The translations under genes and the position numbers were made by a program. Shown one piece after another: positions 11,398-24,949 of a stretch of DNA of 64,000 nt. The number at the start of each line of letters is the position of its first letter. Within the stretch, counting starts at the first letter, position 1. Location of the stretch: positions 12,835,537 to 12,899,536 of the forward strand of contig NC_134107.1 of assembly GCF_040939455.1 (NCBI RefSeq), given 5' to 3'. The notes under the pieces were generated by a model that ran no database searches, was not told where the DNA came from, and saw nothing but the letters and a program-made list of their open reading frames with translations. The stretch is from Microcebus murinus (lineage: Eukaryota; Chordata; Mammalia; Primates; Cheirogaleidae).

Positions 11398-13275
11398 GTG
11401 GCACAAGCCCCAGGGATGCTCCCGGAGGCCCCGTGGGGGTCCAGGCTTACCTCCCTGCTGCCCAGCCGGTCCACTCCTGCGGCCTCTTGCCCAAACACCG
11501 GTGATCAGGACTGGAGCTCCCACACCTCAGCACCCGTCCCCGGGCACACGTGCTCACTCGGGCCCAGCAATGACCTCTGCTCATTTTTGCAATTTTAGTT
11601 TATGGGCACAGGCCGCTCTGAGCCTGGGAAGACGTGTGTCTGTTTTGGGGAGGGGTGAGGCCAATGCTGCCTTCGGTTAGAAGCAGCTGCCTTCAGAGGC
11701 CAGCACTGTTTCCTGGCAGCAGGACTTCCTTCCCAGAGGAGATACGAGACAGGATCCTGCTGCCCTTGCCTCTGAGCGCAGGGCAGGGGCTGTGGGTCCC
11801 CAGTGGACAACGAGAGTCAAGAGCACTGGCAAAGGGCGACCCCGAAAGCAACCGTGGTGGGGAGCTGGTGACAGCCCACCCACCCACAGGGCTTCTAATG
11901 CTCAGGGTTCCGGGGGGGCTCCGCCCTTCTGACACGGAGAGGCACACGTGTGCGCAGCTGTGTGTACGCGTGCGCATGTGTGTGCCTGTGCACACAGGAG
12001 GCCTTCCCACACATCACCTCATCTTTAAGAAATCATCTGCAAGGTGCCAAGGAGGTTTTATTTCCTTTTTTAAAAGATGACAATGTACAGATATTAATAT
12101 ATTTTTGGTGCCACTGGCAACTGTTTTTAAGAAGGGATGGAGCTGGCTTTTCTCCAGTCCCATGCAGTTCTATTTATCCTGGACATTTCAAACCTCCTCT
12201 GTGCCTTGGCTCTGGGGGTGGCTGCCCCAACACACCCCCTGTTCTTTGTCCCTCTGGAGATATTTAACCGAAGACCTTCCCCTAGCCCTGCCCCGGAGGA
12301 TGGCTGCTCCATCTTCCCTCTGCCCTCCTGGCTTCTGCCCGCTCCCCGTCCTTTCCAGGCGAGCCCCAGGTGACCTGAGGAGCCTGCTCGCTTCCCGATG
12401 ACAGACCACAGACCGCTTGTGGAGTAACTGGCCATTCCGAGGCTGAGGATGTGTACCGCTGGGGCTTCGGGGGTCAGCCGGGTGGCATGATTAGTCTCTG
12501 ACACCAGTCCACTGCCTGAAGTACAAGATACATGCGGGGCCAGGCTGGAAGGCCAGCCCTTTTCCTGTATGAGTCAACAACTCTAGCACAGCAGCAAAAT
12601 ATTAGCGCAGATAAGAACCAACACATCAGAAACTTCCAGAGGGTGGAGAGTATTAATATTGATGGTTACCAAATCTTATTTGTAGCTTTTTTACTGACTG
12701 TTCTTCACATGGCCAGGTCGGGGTTTTGACCGTGGAAAGAGCCGTCCTGGGCTGGCTGGCTCCCTTGGCGCAGCTGGGTGTCCTGCTGATACCAGGAAGG
12801 GGACGTCTAGAGGAGTATGGTTTTGGGGGGTCAAAAGGAAAGACAGGTGGGGTTAGAGCCAGCCTGCCAGAGAGCAACGGAGGCAAGTGAAAGGCCCACA
12901 CCACAGCTGGGTGCACAGCCCTTGAAATCAAGCCCCATCCCAAGCAGGAGCAGCCTTCGCCTCCAGTGTCTGCATAGACCCCGGCTCAGCCCCAGCCCCC
13001 AGCTGACCGGAGAGCGAGAAGCCTTCCTGGACTGCCCTCTGAAACGTATGGAGAGTGTTTCTGAAACTCTCTTTCTACTTCACTAGATGGGGAGCTGCTG
13101 TGTTCTGAAAGTTACCTAGCGTAAAATAACATTATCTGGAAGCTCTGTTTTTGTTTACATTTCTGTATCCATGGGTTCACTGCCAGTCTGAGGCAGTCAT
13201 GAGGCTCTGTGTTGTCTGTTTTATTTTATAATCTTCCCCTAACTATTATATTAAAATCGGAGAACTAATGTTTTC
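11398..13275 (+). other. OVOL1: OVOL1 3' UTR and poly(A) signal
   Basis: The UTR runs from the TGA to a poly(A) signal ATTAAA at 13250-13255, followed by a GT-rich downstream element (TTTTCTGTGGGG near 13271). Length about 1.9 kb. It includes AU-rich patches (TCTATTTATCC near 12170, a TATTAATATATTTTT stretch near 12093) and a Z-DNA-like CG/TG tract at 11942-11996. A young Alu lies immediately beyond the inferred cleavage site and so does not enter the mRNA. Confidence 0.75.
11942..11996. repeat. alternating purine-pyrimidine tract in OVOL1 3' UTR
   Basis: Mostly GT, GC and AC dinucleotides with a few breaks, including GTACGCGTGCGCATG. This composition is favourable to Z-DNA. It is an imperfect simple repeat rather than a pure microsatellite. 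Confidence 0.6.
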
Positions 13276-13343
13276 TGTGGGGTTTTATTTGGGGGAGGGA
13301 CCTCCTCTTCCTGAGAAGGGAAATTAATCAAAACAACTGATAA

Positions 13344-13679
13344 GGCCGGGCGCTGTGGCTCACGCCTGTAATCCTAGCTCTTGGGAGGCCGAGGCGGGCG
13401 GATTGCTCAAGGTCAGGAGTTCAAAACCAGCCTGAGCAAGAGCGAGACCCTGTCTCTACTATAAACAAAAAGAAATTAATTGGCCAACTGATATATATAT
13501 ATAAAAAATTAGCCGGGCATAGTGGCACATGCCTGTAGTCCCAGCTACTCGGGAGGCTGAGGCAGAAGGATCACTCGAGCCCAGGAGTTTGAGGTTGCTG
13601 TGAGCTAGGCTGACGCCACGGCACTCACTCTAGCCTGGACAACAAAGTGAGACTCTGTCTCAAAAAAAAAAAAAAAAAA
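13344..13679 (+). mobile_element. Alu, lemur-type dimer, with target-site duplication
   Basis: Full-length 7SL-derived dimer with the A/T-rich linker (AATTAATTGGCCAAC then a TATATATATATA tract) and a poly(A) tail. The direct repeat AAACAACTGAT flanks both ends (13331-13341 and about 13677-13687), showing a fairly recent insertion just downstream of OVOL1. Confidence 0.95.
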
Positions 13680-14039
13680 CAACTGATGCATTCTATCCAA
13701 ACTTTCCCCTTTGTGTTACCAGTGGGCTAAAGTCAGGACGAGAACCTGACCCTGACAGATTGGATGACCTGCCCGCGGTCTCCGGCAGTCAATGCCTGCT
13801 GACCCCTGGTGCAGCCAGCTCTGCCCTTGGTGGCGGCAGCAGCAGGGCCCCCCCTGCTCTCTTTGTCCTGACTGACGGACACCACCAGGCCAGAAGCCTC
13901 GGGGCTCCCCACAGTCACTCTGGGTTTCAGACTTGGCTTCTCTCCCCAGCACCCTGCCAGGGTTGGACCGTAGGAGGAGCCGTGTTCCCAACAATAGGAG
14001 ACAAAGTTCATGTCACTTCCGGTCAGACACCCAGGGATG

Positions 14040-14245
14040 GCCACACTTGCACAGCACTTGTGTGCCAGGCACACTTAAAGTGCTCTGTGTGTACTGGCTC
14101 ACTTGACCCTCCGTCGGCCTCTGAGAGTTGGTGCTGTTATCACCTCCCACCCAGCAGAGAGAAGTTAGGTGGCTGGCCCAGTGTGTCACGACTAACTAGT
14201 GGTGGAGCTGGGACACCAACCAGACAGCCTGGCTCAAGGTCTGTT
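14040..14245 (+). mobile_element. MIR fragment
   Basis: Diverged MIR order on the plus strand: GTGTGCCAGGCAC, then TTGGTGCTGTTATCACC, GTGGCTGGCCCAGTG and GTGGTGGAGCTGGGA. Recognised by consensus layout only. Confidence 0.75.
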
Positions 14246-14979
14246 CTTGGAAGCTCCGCACATAACTGCCGACAAGAAACCAGGGGGGACAGAGCGGGGC
14301 AGCCCTGGGCCATTCACACTAGGAGGAAATGTGCAGATTGCCTGGCCTTCCCATCACTTACCCAAGATCACTCTGGGGCCCCTGGTCCCTGCCTCTAGTT
14401 CAGTGTTCTTCCATCACGCCGGCCAGATGCACGAGGAGGAAGGGGAAGTGGAGGAGGAGGAGGGTTACCAGGCCTGGGCCACTGGCGTTATGTCCCGGCA
14501 GGCTAGAGAAGGGTTGGCACCCGTGTGCTGTGAGGAGAAACGAAAACATTGATCTGACCTTCCCTAGGGCTCCCTGTGAGAAGCCCAGAGGATTGGAAAG
14601 GGCCCCTAACCCTCCTGTCTCTTTAAGTAGCCAGGCCAGGAGGATTTCTCTTATCTAGAGAAGCCTCCTGTGAAAGGCCAACCAAATCCCATTTTACTAT
14701 CCCAAGCTGTGCAGAGCCCATTGTTAGGAACTCCATAATTAACTGCTACGTGAACTTCAGCAGGAGAAGGCATGCGCTTCAGGGGGCGCAGGGTTTCTCA
14801 GGCTCCCCTGGGCCGCTGCTCTTCCACCCAGATGAGCTCAGGTAGGACAGGAGGCCTGCCCTAGCAGGGCTGGGCCAGGCACATTCTGAGGGTCTACGAT
14901 CTGCAGACTCTGTGGGATGGGAGCTGTGGCAGAAGCAAGAAAAGTCCAGGGCGACAGGCCCTCTGCTGAGTGGGAAGTA

Positions 14980-15070
14980 GGCTCTGACCAGGAAGAAAGA
15001 GATTAATTCAAGTCAATATCTAAGGAATGTCCTTTGTCAAAGGTGTGGCCAGACTACAAATGCTATGGAA
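14980..15070. promoter_or_regulatory. candidate distal element 3' of OVOL1
   Basis: A short unique stretch combines GATTAATTCAAG, a TEAD-type GGAATGTCC and the near-palindrome CCTTTGTCAAAGG, which reads as back-to-back TCF/SOX-like half-sites, followed by GGTGTGGCC. The clustering is suggestive only. Confidence 0.25.
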
Positions 15071-15569
15071 CCCAAAAAAGAGTCTTGCATCTGAAAGAAC
15101 AATGGCTTCTTGGAAGAAGTGGGGCTGGAAGAGCCTGAGGATCTGAATAGAACAGAGGAGGAAGGAGGGAAAGGTAGGATCAGGCACCAGCGGAGGCGTG
15201 GCGATGGGTGGGCAGAGGCCTGTCTATTTCCACTAACAGTCCGGATACCTGCTTCACCCAGGTAGTCACACCACAGGCATCCTTTGAGCCCTGCCTAGGC
15301 GCCAATAAGAACAGAGAGCAACAAGATTATGAGACACAGGACAGCTGGGTGGGATGAAGGTAGAGTCCTATTTTTATACCTAAAACCAAAGCAACCAGGG
15401 TGGGGCAAACTTTACAATAACAGTAAGGGCTACTAAGCTTTATGTTCTATATTTGCATGTATTTTCTAGTGTTTTTTTTTTAATAATGAGTATATATTAT
15501 TTTTACAATCAGAACAAAATAAAGTTATAAAACAATTTAGCGGTTTCAGTTGACTTGAAGTTCAACACA

Positions 15570-16650
15570 TCAACAGTAAGATCCGCGCTCCCCCAAAATA
15601 ACTAAGATGATGGGTGGTATCAGAAGTGTGGCATCCACAGCGGAGGTTGCCTCCCTCTGCTCCAGGCCACTCACCAGAGTCAGTGGTGGCAGGGGAAGAG
15701 CAGAGGCCTCAAATCGGCAGCCTGGCAAGTGACAACCTCTCGGTTTCCTCATCTGTAATACCAGGTGGGTTCCTAAGTTTGAAAGTCCCTCTCTGCTATA
15801 AGACGTTATGTGTCTAGGCCCCACCTCCATAAAAACCCTTGAAGAAACTTGCTGACAAAGTGGCAGAGGTGAGAAGACTGAGGACTGAGGATCATCCAGT
15901 CCCCGGAGGAGGGTGACCAAGGACCACATGGCTGCGGGCCTGAGGCCAAGGGAAGGGCTTGCTCCAGGGGTGCCTTGGGAGGTGAGAATGAGAGGCCTTG
16001 TCCCACCTCCAGAGCAGGACTCTTCCAAGCCCTGGCTGCTCGGGAGGGAGTGGCTGGTGCCAGGACGGGGGGCTGTCGGCAGCCTGGGAGCCACCTGCGA
16101 GGACTCACTGAGGGGCTCAGCTCTGGGGCTGCGGCTGGACAAAGCAACCTCCGAGGCCTCCCACCCACAGAATCCTGTAAAGTCAGGCCAAAGTCCAGGC
16201 CTGATCGCCATTCCCAAGAAGGCAGAGCCAGGTGGACACGCTGCAGATGGGAAGAGAGACCAGCTGGGGGTGAAGACCTGCTGTAGGGAGGGGTTCCCAT
16301 CTCTGTGCCACTGGCCCCGCCTGTCCTCTGGGTCCACTCCTTCAGGCAATGGCAGCCCCCCCAGGGATGTCCCACCCTCCTTAGGCAAAGCCAAGCTGCC
16401 TCTGCCCCCTTCCCCAGTGTCTGAGTCTGCTGTGCTCAGCTCCCCCCTCCCCCCATCACAGCCAGCTGTGGGTGTTCCTATAACCAATCAGTCACCTCCT
16501 GCCCTGCCCTACTGCCCTCCTCACCTGGCAGCTCTGCCCCTGCGGAGGTGTCGTGGGGGTGGCAGGCTCACTGCCACGTGGGGGCATGGGCACCATGCCA
16601 CAGTGGGCCAACACTGGGGTAGGTTGAGTCAGTTGTGGAGTCTTGGGTGA
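15570..16650. other. GC-rich unique intergenic stretch with long fortuitous frames
   Basis: Overlapping frames of 305 codons (minus strand, 15570-16487) and 245 codons (plus strand, 15913-16650) occur here. Neither shows a recognisable domain. The predicted proteins are rich in Gly, Pro, Ser and Arg with no ordered segment, and both strands are open at once, as expected in GC-rich non-coding DNA. I do not call a gene. Confidence 0.4.
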
Positions 16651-17234
16651 GGGCGGTACATTGCGAATCAGACCTTCCAGGTCTGTTTCCTGACAGTCAG
16701 AGCTTGCGTGTCAATTGATTTCCTCTGCTCTTTTCTCTCTATATAAAATGGTTCCAGGTACTCCTACCCTGACCAATCTTTTAAAATAGAATAAAACACA
16801 AACCAGGGATCTTAAAATGTGCTCAGAGATGTGAGGGGTGGGGAGCCAGGGGCACCTCGACAACCTGCCTACCTCTCACCTGGAGACGCTTCCCTGTCTG
16901 GGGCTTCACCTCCAGCTTCAGACCAGAGGGACAGTGACACACCCCTTCCTGTCCCTACTCCCAGCCCCACCACCACCACCAAGAGGAAGCCTGGCCACGC
17001 TGCCCAGGCAGGGAGAAGGAAGGCCACAGAGCTCCGTGTCCAGGCTGCTGGGCCACCCTGGAGGTCAGCATTGCCACAGCATATCTAGCTCTGCAGAACA
17101 CGGGGCAATGCAGCTGAGTGTGATACCAAACCAAGAAGGACCCTGGGGCTCCGAGAGATACTGAGTGTCTCTTCCTACTAAAGCAAGAGTCCCTGGAGCA
17201 AGATTTGGCTTTAGGGACAGAAGTAAACAGTCCT

Positions 17235-17475
17235 ATAATCGCAGTAATGACTGCTTCTATCATGGAGCTCCTACTATGCGCCAGGCAGCGATGTGCGGGG
17301 CTTCGCTCTGACATCATCTCTAATCTCCTCAACAACCCTGGGAGGTAGCTATTATTGTTGCTATTTTTAGGGAAAGAAATTGAGGCTCAGGGTGATTAAT
17401 CATCTTGCTCAAGGTCACACAGGAAGTGATGAAGCTGGGTTCTGACCTGTAGTCTGCTGGACTCTAAAGGTTGGG
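17235..17475 (+). mobile_element. MIR, well preserved
   Basis: Contains GAGCTCCTACTATGCGCCAG, CTCCTCAACAACCCTGGGAG, a GAAATTGAGGCTCAG block and CAAGGTCACACAGGAAG in the expected MIR order on the plus strand. Confidence 0.9.
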
Positions 17476-17534
17476 CTGTTGCTGCTCAGAGTCTCCGTGA
17501 TGAGGGGTTGAGGGGTCCCTTCCACTCGGTCCTT

Positions 17535-17650
17535 CATTATTCTCTGGCCCCTGAGCACCTACTCTGTGCCAGGCCCAGTGCTGAGGCTCAGGAGACACAA
17601 AGATGACTAAAGTGACCTTTGTCCATAAGGTCACCTTCCTGGAGGAGAAA
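17535..17650 (-). mobile_element. L2 3'-end fragment
   Basis: CTGAGCACCTACTCTGTGCC, then GTGCTGAGGCTCAGGAGACA and CAAAGATGACTAAAGTGACC match the reverse complement of the L2 3' end. Old and short. Confidence 0.65.
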
Positions 17651-17819
17651 CAAACACGGTCCAGTCTGGACAGCAGAAGGGATGGGCACATCAGTGGGTG
17701 ACAACTGAAGATAGCAGAAGGGGGCCAGGCTGCCCCTGGACTCTGCCCTCGAGCAGAAATTTCTTAAGCTCCCAAATGTCACTCTGTGTCAACAGAGTTG
17801 GAGAAAGAGAAAGGAGGGA

Positions 17820-18045
17820 GGAATACTAACACAGCTGAGCGCCCACCTACCATCTGTCTGGTGTATTGCACATAGTATCTCATTTCATCTTCCAGCAACC
17901 CTGAGAGGTTGGTACTATTACTGTCACTTCATAGACAAGGACAGTCAAACCTAAAGAGGTTAAGAAACAGCCAAGGTCACCACATGCTACCTGCTGGACG
18001 GAATGTCCTGGCTTTGAGTCTGGGCTCTCTCTAGACCATCAACTG
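17820..18045 (+). mobile_element. MIR fragment
   Basis: Contains GTATCTCATTTCATCTTCC, CAGCAACCCTGAGAGGTTG, AAGAGGTTAAGAAACAGCC and CAAGGTCACCACATGCTA in MIR order on the plus strand, diverged. Confidence 0.85.
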
Positions 18046-19199
18046 TCTTCCCAGGAATGTGTGGATATATAAGAAAAGGAAGTGTGGACACCCCTAAGCC
18101 TAAGTGCAGGGAAAAAGGAGCCAAAGACCCACAAGGGAGACCACCAATGCCAGGTGTGCTTGTTCCTGCCAAAGTCGCAGCCAAGGCTGTCTTTTAAATG
18201 TTCCAAACCTGGAGAAAGGGCGGATGGCAGTGCAGGAAGGAAGAGGGAGCTGCTCGGGCATCCAGAGTGGGTGAGGACATTCCAAACCCACAGGAGCTCC
18301 GAAATGAACTCCCAGCATCCGCCCCCAGACATACCCTGACCTCCTCCCTACAGTCCCAGTTTTCCAAAGTAATGATCTTGGTCAGGTAAGAAACTCACCC
18401 TGTGCTCACCGCCTCAGCTGGGCTGGGCCAGTCCAGCCGGCTCCTGCCCAGCCCCCTCCCGCCCCTCCACCTCTCCATCTGCGGGCACTCCAGGTAACAG
18501 GCCCGGGCAACTCCCCCTCCCCACGCGCAGCGGGTGAGTTGCGGAAGGAGACCAGGAGAACTGGAAGGACTTGCGTCCCTTTTGCCAGCGGCACAAACGA
18601 GCCTGCCAGCGGTAATAACAGGGCAAAGGAGCGGACCCACCTGGGACTCGGGGCGCAAGGGCAGGCTGGCCGCCAGCGCACCCTGCCAGTGCACCTTGCT
18701 CAGAAGCCATGGGTAGCGGGGCCTCGGCTTCTCTACGTCCTGGCCAGGAAAGTACCTTCTGCCCACCCCCAACAAGAGGCCTGCCCTGTAATACTAACGC
18801 TCCTTACACGTTTGTGCTCCCCCTCATCTTCCCTCTAAGAGGTTCATGTCAGGGTGTTCCGAAGAAGCACTATGCAGGGACCTCTGGGAGTCTGCCGTCA
18901 CCCCACCCCCCAGGCACCCCACCCCCCAGGCACAGCGCTGTGCCGGAAGGAGGTGACGGTTCTGGAAGTAGGGGCAGAAGGATGGGCAGTGGGCCTTACA
19001 GAGCGGGGCACCACGTGGGAGGAATGGCCTTCCCTCGGAGTCCAGGAGCCCTCTACTAAGTTTACTTTGATTGGGATTTGATATTTCAACCAAGATGCAG
19101 GGACTAGGGGGAATTCGCCAAAGAGAAAGGAGGGGAGAGAGAGGTGGCACCCACCGTCTGGCTGGGAGAGTCAGGAAAGACCAACATGGACACAAATGC

Positions 19200-20040
<841 letters not shown>

Positions 20041-20339
20041 CCATATTGCTTTTGTAACAAAAAGAAATCTTGGTGATTTTGAAATAGTCCCCAGTGGAGG
20101 AAACGTTAAAATCATTTGCTTTAGGTACACGTTCTTCACTGAGAAGTAGAAATCTCCCATCCATCGGTGACAGAAGTGGGGTTAAGTGGGGTGGATGGGA
20201 TGGGTGAGAGGAAGGCTGAGGGCACAAATTGCTTGAGGAAAGAGGCCCAGGAATCCCAACTTTGTTACTCTGAAATCTAAAGCGGGTCCGCAACATCATG
20301 TAGAAGGCACAAAGAGCCTGGATGCAGAGGCCGCCCGAG

Positions 20340-20515
20340 TGTGAGCGCCAAGTCTCCCTGCTGACTCTGAGGAAGACACTTTGCCTTCCTCAGTCTCAGT
20401 GTCTATACAGTGAATAACGATAATGCAAAATTATTGCGAGGGTTAAATAAGATAATGATTTGCTTTGTGAAGCATAAAGCTCTAAACAAATGTGGGATGT
20501 GGCAGTTATGAACAT
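20340..20515 (-). mobile_element. MIR fragment
   Basis: TTCCTCAGTCTCAGTGTCTA, AATAACGATAATGC and GAGGGTTAAATAAGATAATG are the reverse complement of the MIR 3' half. Confidence 0.8.
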
Positions 20516-23500
20516 CCATGTCTGCTTTAACTTCTGCAAGAAGGGTGACCGGCTGCTGTGGTCGAGTTTGTGCTGACTGTTGAGAACGCTGGATGCCTTG
20601 GAAGGGAGAGAATTGTCCCATACGGTTCAGGCAAACTCTTGGATTTCCTGGTCCATACTAATAGGATATAAAGAGAAACTTACTCTGAGCTCAGAGAAAG
20701 GTGTTTGGCGACTTCTTCACTACTCTTTGAGGACAGAATACATGTATATACAGCCCCTGATGAGAACCCCTGGTTAGTCATGTGCTGGGCACTGGGAAGG
20801 AGGAGAAAATGGCACAAAATGCAGAGATCTATGACCTCCTTCATGTAGGCTTGTTTACTGACGTTTTGGCAAAATGCTTGGGGGCTGAGTTGGGTGGACC
20901 AAGGATGCCACAGCTTGTCATCTAAGGAGACTGGGAGAGGCTGAGTGGCAGTTCCGGTTAGATGGGTCCCCACCCTGCACGGGACAGGTAGGCACGCTCA
21001 TGAATCATAAGCCCCTCTCGTTCATAACCGGCTAGCTGGTTCTTACAGCTCCACACCGTATGGTCCCAGACATCCTCTTCGGTCCACCTGACTGAAATGG
21101 ATTTACTTATCGAATGACAAGCTCTCTCAGTACAGACCCTGTATGCAGACTCATTCTTGTCTGTATCACACCAAGTCCTTCAGATGAGAGACCGTCTTCG
21201 CTGTTCTCTTCTCCCGTTTTTGCTCCTTCTAGGAGCCCCCTCCTGCCTTTTCTTGAGTTTCACCTCCTTTTCTTTTTGGGATTATTTTCATTGCTCTTCC
21301 TCTCCTGTTCCTCAGTTTCCTTTTTCTTCTCCCTGTATCCTCCTGCCTCTGGTTCTGGGTCTAGCCAGCATCTTCCTCTGTGCTCTTCATGTCACAAGCG
21401 CCTGCCACCAGGAGCCACCCAATGCCAGGCTGTCCTGCTAAAGCACAGGGAGGACTGCATGATGAAGGAGCAGACAGCGAGGTGGCCACTGGTCAGCAGA
21501 GTGGGGAGCTGCCCTTCCCACCGGGGGCCACCAGGCTGGGGGCTCACCAACTGCTTTAGTCCTCATTTCATCACTAGCCCCTTCTCTGAGTTATCCAGCA
21601 AGCTTTTAGCAATCTTCTCATAACTGAGTTTTTCTCCCAACACTCCTGCCAGCCTCCCAAACCCCTGCCCTGGGGAACCCTCTGAGTTATCTGCACCTTG
21701 CTGGTGCGGACATGCCCTAGACCGAAAGCACCGTTGCAGGTGCGGTTTCGCCTGGTGGATGGAGAGGCGAGGGCAGGGAGTGGCAGTCAAGGAACAGCCG
21801 TGCTGGCTTCGGCTGGCTGGGCTGCCTGCCCTCCATTCCAGGCTCTTCTGTTTATCCCCGCTATCCAGCGGAGTGTCAGGAGTTTCTTCTGTGCCCTTCA
21901 TTCCTCAGAACCTCACCCACGGTGTTTTTTCTAATCTGAATCTCATTTCGAAATCTCCTGCCCAAGGGGTTTCCCAACACCTCCCAGTTTTGAATCAACC
22001 TGCTGATGACAGCACTCCCAGGTGAGGAATAGAGACGTTAGGTGGGTCCTGGCCTGGCACTACGCCCTGAAGACACTCCTGTGCCCGAAACAGTCATCCG
22101 ACTGGTGGCATCTGGACAAACAAATCTACTCCCCTCCTTATCTTCCACGAAGGAAAAAACCAAGCAGGCACAAGCTGAAAACAAGGACCCGCCAGATGAC
22201 AGTCACCAAGCCGGCATGTTCCTCCCCTAGAGGCCGCAGCTGCAGGTCCTGCCTGCATCGGGGAGACCCTCTCCAGCATGGAATCCTCTGTCCCAGCAGT
22301 GTCTTAGTGGAAGCCGTGCGGCCCCTCTCGGGAGGGCCACTCCACCGGAATATGCCTTTTAGTTCCCCACCTATGGTGTAATGGGGTGGACTTCTGGCGA
22401 TGGGGACCCTGACCCAGGAGCAGCTTCTAGAGCCAACGCAGAACTGGGTCAGTCTTTCACTCTGTCCCACTGTGGCCATGAGGTACAGTTACTCTCCAGA
22501 GGAAGATGAAGGACAGTCACAGGGTTGGGATGCCAGCTGGGGTCTCTGCCTCAGGTTCTAGTCAACAAAACAGCTCATCTTGGTTTTTATTTTAAAAATC
22601 TATTCATAGCCTCAGTTCTGCATCCAGTTCCCAGAGAGCCATTTCCTTCACCCAAACAAGCAGAGTGGAGTATGGAAATCAAGCCACTTCCAGGGGCTCT
22701 TGGCCCCCCTGTCCTTGAGGCAATGTGGGGAACTGTAACTGAGCCTTTCTCTCTGCTCCTGTGATTTGAGCAGAGAAAATAGCTGATACCATGGCAAGCA
22801 CTTGCTCTTGGCACTTGGTGTCACTCTTGCTTCACCTTGGCTCAGTCAGCTCAAAGCCCTCAGCTGACTGGTGGCGATCACACACACAGGCATACACACA
22901 CTCGCCTTCAGCTTTCCAGAGCGAAGCACAGGTGTCCAGGCAGAAGGATGAGGGCCATCCGGTGGCACAGGAGTGCCATACAGTAGATGGTAGGCAGAAA
23001 GGGCCACGTGGGTGGGCAGGGGTTGGGGTGGAGTCCTCATCTTCCCTGACCAGAGCCTGGGTTGATCCAAGGCTCCTGGCGTTGATGGCTGGTGACCTGG
23101 CCAACATATTCTTAAAACCCAAAATTGCTCAGAAGACAATCTCACTTGGCATCAGACTGGCACACTGTGGTGCCAGAAAAAAAGGATCCACTGCCGGGTG
23201 TGAGGCTTGCCGTCTACCCCTTCCAATGCGGTGGCTACCAAGCCCTTGGCAACCCCAGTGCAGCAGTTTACAAATGTTTTTCTGCTAAGAACACCTGGCA
23301 GCCAAAGGAAGGAGACACGCCCTTTCAGTTGGTAGATTTAATTAGCATAATGAGACTTCTCTTCTTGGGCTCCAGAGCCAGCCTCCTGCTTCACAGTCTC
23401 CTCCGGCCTCTCCTCACTCACACAGGCACTGGGCTCCCTCAGGGCTCCCTCAATCAGGGCCTAAGGAACTCCCCCTGGACTTCCGGTGCACTCCAGGGTC

Positions 23501-24015
23501 TCCTGCAAACTCCTCTCCTTCCTCCAAATACTGTCTCTAGGAGACTCCTTTGTCCTGGAGGCTCTCCTGTGGGTGAATGACCCTCATGTGGACATGGCTC
23601 CCCCTCTGAGGCACATAGCCATGATATTCTTCTCATCAGAAATCCAATTTCTTTGCCACCCCGAGGGAAGGTGGCTCAGGGTGAAGGAGAAGTTTGACAG
23701 TCCCTAAACTGCACGGGCTTGTGAAGAGTCATTGCCCAAGAAGAGCTGTCCTCCAGCCACACTCCCTCCTACAGCAGGCGACAGCACCTTCAGCTGAAAA
23801 GCACAGTGGTATCTAGGTTACAAACCTTGAGGTGGCCATGATGTTCCTTGATTCCTGGCTGTCTAGCAAGGGGCTGTCCTGAGCAAAAGCTCTCCTGGAG
23901 GCGGGCACTTCCTTCCCTGCCCTGTCATCCTGGTACCTACCTGCATCACCATTTTCCTGCTGCCCCACCTTTAAAGACATTTCATTAAAGTGCATCAGAG
24001 GAAACAATCTTTTCT

Positions 24016-24198
24016 TTTCTCTTTTCTTTTCTTTTCTTTTCTTTTTGTAGGGGAGAGAGTCTCGCTCTGTCCCTCCAGCTAGAATGCAGTGGTGTCATCA
24101 TACCTCACTGCAACCTCCAACTCCTGGGCTCCAGTGATCCTCCCTCCTTGGCCTCCCAGCATGCTAGGATTACAGGCATTAGCCACCTCACCTGGCCT
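24016..24198 (-). mobile_element. monomeric Alu-like SINE (FLAM type) with TTTTC tail and target-site duplication
   Basis: A single 7SL-derived arm in reverse orientation whose tail has become a (TTTTC)n run at about 24016-24045. The direct repeat AAACAATCTTTTCT flanks it (24002-24015 and 24201-24214), so the monomer inserted as a unit and is not a broken dimer. Confidence 0.8.
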
Positions 24199-24949
24199 AA
24201 AAACAATCTTTTCTATTATTAGTTCCCGGAACAGGGGCTGGAAATATGCAGCCACCCTGGAGATGACTGAGAGTTTGCAGCAGGAGGCAGCGGGAGCGGC
24301 TGGGCTACCATGTATCCTATTCCTGGAGATCAGACTGCTGCTGGCAAAGCCAGGAAAAACCAGCCGCACTGCGTAGGGCCGCATCTGCAGCCTCCCCTTC
24401 TGTCTCTCTGCACCACCCCCGAGACAGTGAGACAGAAACCCCAACTGCAGGGATTGTCAGCGGATCCTGGTATAATATCAAGTCAGGCTGCACTCTTCTC
24501 AGGGTCGTTCAAGTTACTTTATGACCATTATCACATTGATCTTACCAACAGCCAAGGAAGGAAGGAAAGAAGGGAAAAGGCAGAAACCTTCTCATTTTGT
24601 CAAAACAGAAGTGAATGGGGAGGGGGAGCTGTTAGGTAAACCTGCCACTATTCACCCAGAAAGCCAGTGAAGAAGTACAAATACCTCAAATATGCATAGT
24701 AACATTTATTTGAGGGGGAAAAAAGGTACAAATTAATTCAAAAACCCTGACCCTGGCCCCATGGCCAGAGCAAATAAAAAAGATACCTTCCTGGGTGGGG
24801 GGAGGTCTTCAATTCTGGTGGTCTCTTGACAGTTCAGACTGATTTCAAAAGTGGCTGAATTTCCAGGACCCCTCTGTGCTGGACAGGGTATCAGACCACA
24901 AATTTCCCCTGCCCTGACTTCACCAAACTTCATAAATAACAGAGACGCT

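Noticed and set aside
15570..16487. 305-codon minus-strand frame between OVOL1 and SNX32
   Set aside because: The opposite strand is equally open (245 codons). There is no promoter-like context, no recognisable domain, and the composition matches the GC-rich background.
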